A stretch of DNA of 64,000 nt from Eumeta japonica (taxonomy: Eukaryota; Arthropoda; Insecta; Lepidoptera; Psychidae). Each line of letters begins with the position of its first letter. Positions within the stretch are counted from its first letter, which is position 1. Of the stretch, positions 59,447-64,000 are shown piece by piece. The notes under the pieces were generated by a model, which ran no database searches, was not told where the DNA came from, and worked only from the letters and a program-made list of their open reading frames with translations. The translations under genes and the position numbers were made by a program. The DNA lies in NCBI GenBank assembly GCA_005406025.1, contig BGZK01001369.1:100451-164450 (forward strand), in the 5' to 3' direction.

Positions 59447-60031
59447 TTTTTTTTTATCATTAAAAACGCTTTTTCGATCGCTTGAGCGGAGTACTCGTTT
59501 TCAATAACAGCGTGACGCGGGCCTAACGTCCTCAATTATCATATACGATAGAGGAATGAAAACGAAATCAAAAGATGCGCTACTTAAAAGGCTACAATAC
59601 TATATTAAGTATTTTTGGAAAATGTTAATATTTTTTTTTAAATTAATAAAAAAAAAGTGTGATCTATTTTTTGGACTTTTCAAAATCCTAAAAAAATAGG
59701 TCGTTTCTCGAAGGCGAAATTTTTATTAATATCTTTTGTAAAAAGCTCTCTGGACCAGTAAAATATCAATTATTTGAGTTTGTAATCATAAAAATCAGTA
59801 GATATTTAACGGTATCTCTGTTTGATATCATAATCAAATGCTAGGCATTGAAATGTCATAACAAAATATGTATCCTAATCGTCTTTGAGTTACTAAAATT
59901 TTCGTAACTCTGTTGTAAACAGCACGCTGTAATAAATAAAAAAAGAACGTTTTCATAAATAACATAATAAAAAGCGAAGCCAGTATAATAAAAAGCAAAA
60001 AACAATTATTGAACTTGTTTCCTGTATATGC

Positions 60032-60214
60032 CCCGAAAGACCTTGAGAGCAAACCATGTTTGTAGCAAATTTTAATATTTTAATACAAAAAGCGTTGGGC
60101 GCATTCGCTCAAAAAAACGTAAACAATGGATCTTATTTATTGAGCGCCCCACGCCTTTGCATTCAAATATTATACTTTACTACAAACATGGTTCACTCCC
60201 CAGGCTCTTTCAGA
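60032..60214. repeat. long imperfect palindrome, arms about 70 bases
   Basis: CCCGAAAGACCTTGAGAGCA, AACCATGTTTGTAGCAAATT, TTAATATTTTAATACAAAAA and GCGTTGGGCGC (60032-60102) pair with GAGCGCCCCACGCCTTTGCA, TTCAAATATTATACTTTACT, ACAAACATGGTTCACTCCCC and AGGCTCTTTCAGA (60142-60214). Identity is roughly 80 percent around a 40-base loop. There is no ORF of interest. It could be a small foldback MITE or, less likely, a transcribed hairpin. Confidence 0.8.
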
Positions 60215-60758
60215 GTAAACAAAGTGAAAAGTTTCAATAATTATTTTTTAATTTTATACTACCATACCTACGTTTTTATAAAAAACATTTTTTTAGTTAA
60301 TTTAAACAATTAAGTTTTTTATTAATTTCATTTTCAATGTACGGAGGGAAGGTCGTGTAGAACACGAGATGTGTGTTTTTTTTTTGTTTAGTTAATTTTT
60401 TTTAATCTACTCTTTTTTTAGATAATATTATTCCTTTCTGATATGCAATATGATTATAAGGTGTATAGGGATTGTAAATATGTTTGATTTTGAGTTATAT
60501 TATAGGCATATAGTAGATTTGTTTTGCAACTTTTAAGTGGTATACCTTTTACATTAATAGGAACTCCGAAAATATAGTTTCTGTAACTATTGAATACCGT
60601 TTTTACCTAATGAATAAAAGTAAAATTAGTTGGTTATATTTACATTTCCATAATTATATTTTACAGTAACAACTACTGAATACCTCGACCTCGGAGGTTA
60701 TCGATTACGGAATACTGAAAATAAGAGAATTATTACATATATTTCTTTTTTTCTACAG
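60215..60758. other. AT-rich stretch leading into a pyrimidine tract
   Basis: No gene seen; ends in TATATTTCTTTTTTTCTACAG, a strong acceptor-like sequence at 60738-60758. Confidence 0.45.
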
Positions 60759-60875
60759 TTTGTGAATACGCCCGCTCGCAAGTGCTCCGACAGGAGCTCC
60801 TCGTACTATGTCTCGGTCAATGTCGATGGACTTATTTTCCATACTTCAAACATATTTATGTATATGTTTAAATGA
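60759..60875 (+). other. candidate terminal exon, weak
   Basis: Directly after the acceptor-like TTCTTTTTTTCTACAG comes a GC-richer stretch open in two frames. One reads FVNTPARKCSDRSSSYYVSV, then NVDGLIFHTSNIFMYMFK and TGA at 60873-60875. The alternative frame reads CEYARSQVLRQELLVLCLGQ, then CRWTYFPYFKHIY. Either may be a last coding exon, with a phase set by an upstream exon outside what I can identify. I recognise no family. No poly(A) signal is obvious close by. It may also be a conserved non-coding element. Confidence 0.25.
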
Positions 60876-60989
60876 TCATCGAAACCCGTTTTTTCGATGA
60901 CATACCATTTTACTATTTCAATAATTTATCACGCGAAAGTATTTATTCACTTCGAACTCGCCAATTAATTTCGCGGGACTATTTATGTA

Positions 60990-61170
60990 GATAACTTACA
61001 CGCGGCCGAAATTGAAATGGAGCCCCTAACGGAATCAAATAAACTTGCGTAATATCGTTGCGCCGGAGCAGCACGTGAGCCCGGGACGTCCCTAACGAAT
61101 TTTCACCGCCGACAGCGGCGGTGGGACAACCGACCTGCATAAAATAATCCCTCTAATATCCCCGCCCACC
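60990..61170. other. GC-rich patch
   Basis: CGGAGCAGCACGTGAGCCCG, GGACGTCCC and CACCGCCGACAGCGGCGGTG are concentrated here; the last is a perfect GC hairpin (CACCGCC/GGCGGTG). No frame fits. A regulatory element is possible. Confidence 0.3.
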
Positions 61171-61726
61171 AGTTTTACATTACGAATGGAAATACACAAC
61201 GGGAAATACAGAGCGGGAATGTTTGTTTCTACGATAGAAAAATATTCCCCATTTTTTTGTCTAGTATTAACTAGGTATATTTCAATTTCGAAGAACAGTA
61301 GAAGAGTTTCTATATATTGTTTTATTTTTTTTTTATTATTTTTGACGAATGAACGTTCTATATTGTTTGATATTTTGTCATGTATTAGGAAGATATTTTA
61401 TCACAATGCTCTGCTTTGTCTGCTTTAAAATTAGTACAATTGAAAGTGTTCCGTAATTAGACTCGTCAGTACAGAACCCAGTTCCCAAGGTCCGATTTTC
61501 ATGTTAGCCTGTTTTATTTCTTTTCACACTTTTCACACCTTTGTTTAAATTTATTTCTGAGTTGGAAGATCGGATGGGCTTGAAAATGTAAAAAATTCTA
61601 TTGTATCAAAGATATTTAAATTCCAGTAAATCTCTCTATACGGGGTACGATTACAAGTGGAGTCTGTATCGTTGCCACTTCAAAATTACATCAGTCGAGA
61701 GCGCGCGGTGGCAAAGTTCGTTACCC

Positions 61727-61745
61727 TGACGTACTTTTTACGTCA
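61727..61745. promoter_or_regulatory. paired CRE/ATF-like half sites
   Basis: TGACGTA-CTTTT-TACGTCA is a perfect 7-base inverted repeat; TGACGTA fits CREB/ATF-type binding sites. Isolated, with no gene nearby, so function is uncertain. Confidence 0.3.
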
Positions 61746-62007
61746 CGGCGACATAGACACGGTCTTTTTAAATTAACATAGTTGTGCATGACAAACTATA
61801 GGCTACGTGAGGGTCATGATGACGAGAAATGAACATTACTCGACACGACTAAACTTTAAATATCTAGGTGTAGGCCAATGCCAGGGTCTGCGAGTAAGCG
61901 GCGACCCGAACGCGGGCGGATGCGTAAGGTCTGACTTCGCCGTCAGTTGTGTTGCATTTTCTGATTTGAACGTTGTTGGTTTTATTTTATTGTAGCATAA
62001 TATTGTA

Positions 62008-62125
62008 TACTAGCTTTGAGTCCGCATCTTTGTCCGCATCAATTTACAGTTTCATATTTTGATATTTTTCTTTCTAGCTTTTACCCCCAATTCCGTTTAC
62101 GTGGACTTCGTTATCGCGATAAACG
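62008..62125 (-). repeat. two adjacent TAGCTTT...CCGC repeat-tail fragments
   Basis: TACTAGCTTTGAGTCCGCAT at 62010 and TCTAGCTTTTACCCCCAATT then TTACGTGGACTTCGTTATCG at 62075 are both diverged versions of the 'CTAGCTTTTGCCCGCGACTTCG...CGTGGA' start seen reversed in lepidopteran repeat tails (compare 15686). Confidence 0.5.
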
Positions 62126-62592
62126 TTACGTTGTAATAACAAGCCATTTATTACTTTTTTCTGGTCCCATGCTACTTTATTTGAAATATAATCGTAAAAT
62201 AGAACTCCATGCATGTTTATATTATTAATAGGGATGAAACGAATAGTTTGAAATTAATGAAATTCTCTATCGAGAACACATGTACAGGTATTATAAGTCT
62301 CGGACTATCTTTGTACAGCTTTCGCTTCAGTGGGTATTAGATATTATCTAATTTCGACTGAAAGGAAATCTACGCGGAAAAAACCACGGGTACCAGCTAT
62401 TAATATGTTAAGATACGCCCACGTGTATCGACATGACCGACTTCATATGCGTAACAGCAACTAATAAAACCCTCTGTCTGAATCATATCGGCCTTTGGAC
62501 TGAACTCATGATTGAGCTGATAAAAAATTGTACGATTCCATGACATGCGCGCACGCTGTTGCAGGAAAGGGAAATTGGTTTTTATTGTAAAT

Positions 62593-62637
62593 TCCTGACA
62601 AGTGCGAATTGAACTCGCGTGGAGAGGGTTCCGTATG
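62593..62637 (+). repeat. GACCAAGTG...GGTTCCGTA repeat fragment
   Basis: CTGACAAGTGCGAATTGAAC, then TCGCGTGGAGAGGGTTCCGT and A. Compared with the family phrase, it is well preserved. It explains part of the open minus-strand frame 62400-62657, which is therefore not a host gene. Confidence 0.7.
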
Positions 62638-63470
62638 ATGAATATGTAATCTACCATCTTCTTTTAAAACTAACCTTAATTTGTTTGTGGGAAGTAAAAC
62701 AACTACAAATGGTAAGTTTATTCACAAAATATTGAGAGATTAAAAATTGTTCTTTCATTTGACGTGACATACGGCATAGTTTGCAAAATTCTATTTTTAA
62801 TTTTATAATATTTCCCCAAAAATGAACATTTTATTCGAAATTCATTTATTGACGATAAACATCTACGTTTCAGGCACAGTAATTCATATTGTATCAACTT
62901 TTCCACTTAATCGGTCCAGCAGATTCGGAGCAAATTTACTGTGATAGACGGACAACTCTGGTCAAATGGCAGAAGCGGCACAGGACATCGATGTACATAA
63001 TCCCGCGGGCTTTTCATATTTCTAACAAGTTTTCCTTTGTCTGCCACTAGTCCACGGTAACGACTCTCCTTTAACACGGCTTGTGATACAATATACATTC
63101 TTGATCAGTATCAGCATGCAGTAACCCTAGGACGCTGAGAATAACAGTTATAAGGTCGTCAGAAAGAGGATATGACTACAGAATGTGGTGCATGTCCTCA
63201 TCCGTCAGTCCATAACAAGAGCTCCGTTAGATGCTGAGGAGTTTCATATTCCTATTCAATCCAATCCCAGCTCAGCTGAGGTAGGACGATATCTTAATAA
63301 AGTAAAGGTACAACTCCAGTCCACTCGTCTCGCCATCCCATCTCTTTTACCATTCCTGACTTCTGCCCTAAGCATCTGGGTCTCGACCCCGGTTCGTCGC
63401 CCACTCTCGTTGTCGGCTGACAAAACTCTAGTCAGCATCGCTAACGCCAGACTACCGCCTATAACAAATA

Positions 63471-63533
63471 GACGGACAGACACGCGAACAATCTTATAAG
63501 GATTCTGTTTTTCATCGGAATGTACAGGACCCT
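63471..63533 (+). repeat. GGTTCC repeat-family relic
   Basis: GACGGACAGACACGCGAACA, ATCTTATAAGGATTCTGTTT and TTCATCGGAATGTACAGGAC follow the family order 'gacggacagacacg...ataagggttccgtttttc'. The overlapping open frames 63185-63499 (plus) and 63256-63483 (minus) run partly through it. Confidence 0.55.
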
Positions 63534-63554
63534 CACAAAAGTCGTGATATTTCT

Positions 63555-63625
63555 TACGGCCTAGTGTTCTCTAAATGCTTAAAATCGAATCAAGTTCGAT
63601 TCCCTCTTCCTTATAATTAAGCAGA
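63555..63625 (+). repeat. possible SINE relic
   Basis: ACGGCCTAGTGTTCTCTAAA and then AAGTTCGATTCCCTCTTCC recall the A-box/B-box order (GGCCTAGTGG...GGTTCGANTCC) of tRNA-derived SINEs, with a shortened middle. Weak. Confidence 0.3.
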
Positions 63626-63844
63626 TAAAATTTATTCTAAGGCTAAGTATCGTAGAACACTTTTCAAAACAATGAATACCCTTGAAACGTGCTCTACGTA
63701 TACTAAAAAAAGTTTTAATAGCACGTAAACGAATTTAATTCCATATTTTAGATTTTTAATCGCAAAAACGATCGAGAATTAAAGTTATTTCTCTAAATAG
63801 TTTTCGAGGTGTGAAAATAAAATGAAAGTCAGAAAGAGTAGCTG

Positions 63845-64000
63845 TATATTTTCACTTTATTTGTGTCAATCGGTGCCAACTAAGGTCATCAGCAACTCCT
63901 GACCCCGCACACTGACTCCCAGCTGGAGTAGAGAGCTCAAGGGTCAAAGGCTCTGGATCTCAAATAGAAAGATCCAATGAAGTAACATAAACCAACTCAA
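63845..64000. other. GC-richer segment cut by the window edge
   Basis: GTCATCAGCAACTCCTGACC, CCGCACACTGACTCCCAGCT and GGGTCAAAGGCTCTGGATCT are more balanced than the flanking DNA. No frame is convincing within the visible part. Confidence 0.3.

Noticed and set aside
62400..62657. 85-codon minus-strand frame
   Set aside because: Its start region is a GACCAAGTG...GGTTCCGTA repeat fragment read backwards; no domain is seen.
63185..63499. 104-codon plus-strand frame and an overlapping 75-codon minus frame
   Set aside because: Both are open in the same GC-richer DNA, lack motifs, and run into a repeat relic; neither shows a coding signature.
1..64000. CRISPR arrays, bacterial operons, Shine-Dalgarno-led genes, rRNA or tRNA clusters
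   Set aside because: Nothing of the kind is visible; composition and repeats are those of an insect nuclear genome.

Overview
The window looks like gene-poor nuclear DNA from an insect, most probably a moth or butterfly (Lepidoptera). It is AT-rich, with short GC-rich patches and no long open reading frame of a host gene. The recognisable content is transposable-element debris: piggyBac, mariner and R1-type elements, plus short repeats that I recognise from lepidopteran genomes, such as one pairing a GACCAAGTG-type start with GGTTCCGTA. The assignment to Lepidoptera rests on recalled repeat families and was not tested by a database search.

Layout. 1-1051: 3' part of a piggyBac-like transposon entering from the left edge, with C-terminal transposase, subterminal palindromes and a probable GGG|TTAA end. 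1246-1622: a short non-autonomous element with ACGTGATAACGT ends, related to copies at 29.2, 32.0 and 59.0-59.4 kb. 3.0-4.7 kb: two GC-rich islands in AT-rich DNA. 10.87-10.95 kb: nested palindromes with forkhead-like sites. 15.7-17.7 kb: two oppositely oriented repeat tails around an LTR-like promoter/poly(A) unit. 17.8-19.1 kb: a full-length but dead mariner. 21.55-21.80 kb: a repeat that recurs head-to-head at 52.8-53.2 kb as a large foldback. 25.15-25.80 kb: a decayed R1-type LINE (RNase H and C-terminal zinc region). 26.2-28.4 kb: mariner debris, two near-perfect hairpins, a GGTTCC-family repeat and a LINE/SINE tail. 28.8 and 42.3-42.8 kb: two decayed ORF2 C-termini of one LINE family, both on the minus strand. 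33.6-37.9 kb: mariner fragment, a MITE with a GC-rich core, a 733-bp element with hairpin ends and 150-bp internal repeats, and a tRNA-derived SINE. 47.1-47.9 kb: a second mariner subfamily. 51.3-52.5 kb: a second copy of the 17.8-kb mariner. 60.0-60.2 kb: a long imperfect palindrome.

No complete host gene, tRNA, rRNA, CRISPR array or operon was found. Three short stretches (minus strand at 32.8-33.0 and 45.3-45.5 kb; plus strand at 60.76-60.88 kb) have a splice-acceptor-like AG followed by an open, GC-richer frame. They are the best but weak candidates for host exons, so the window could be intergenic or lie within large introns. The elements do not work together: this is a layered record of insertions, most of them disabled. 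I did not find a convincing new biological system. The most unusual items are the foldback structures and the 36-kb repeat-unit element.
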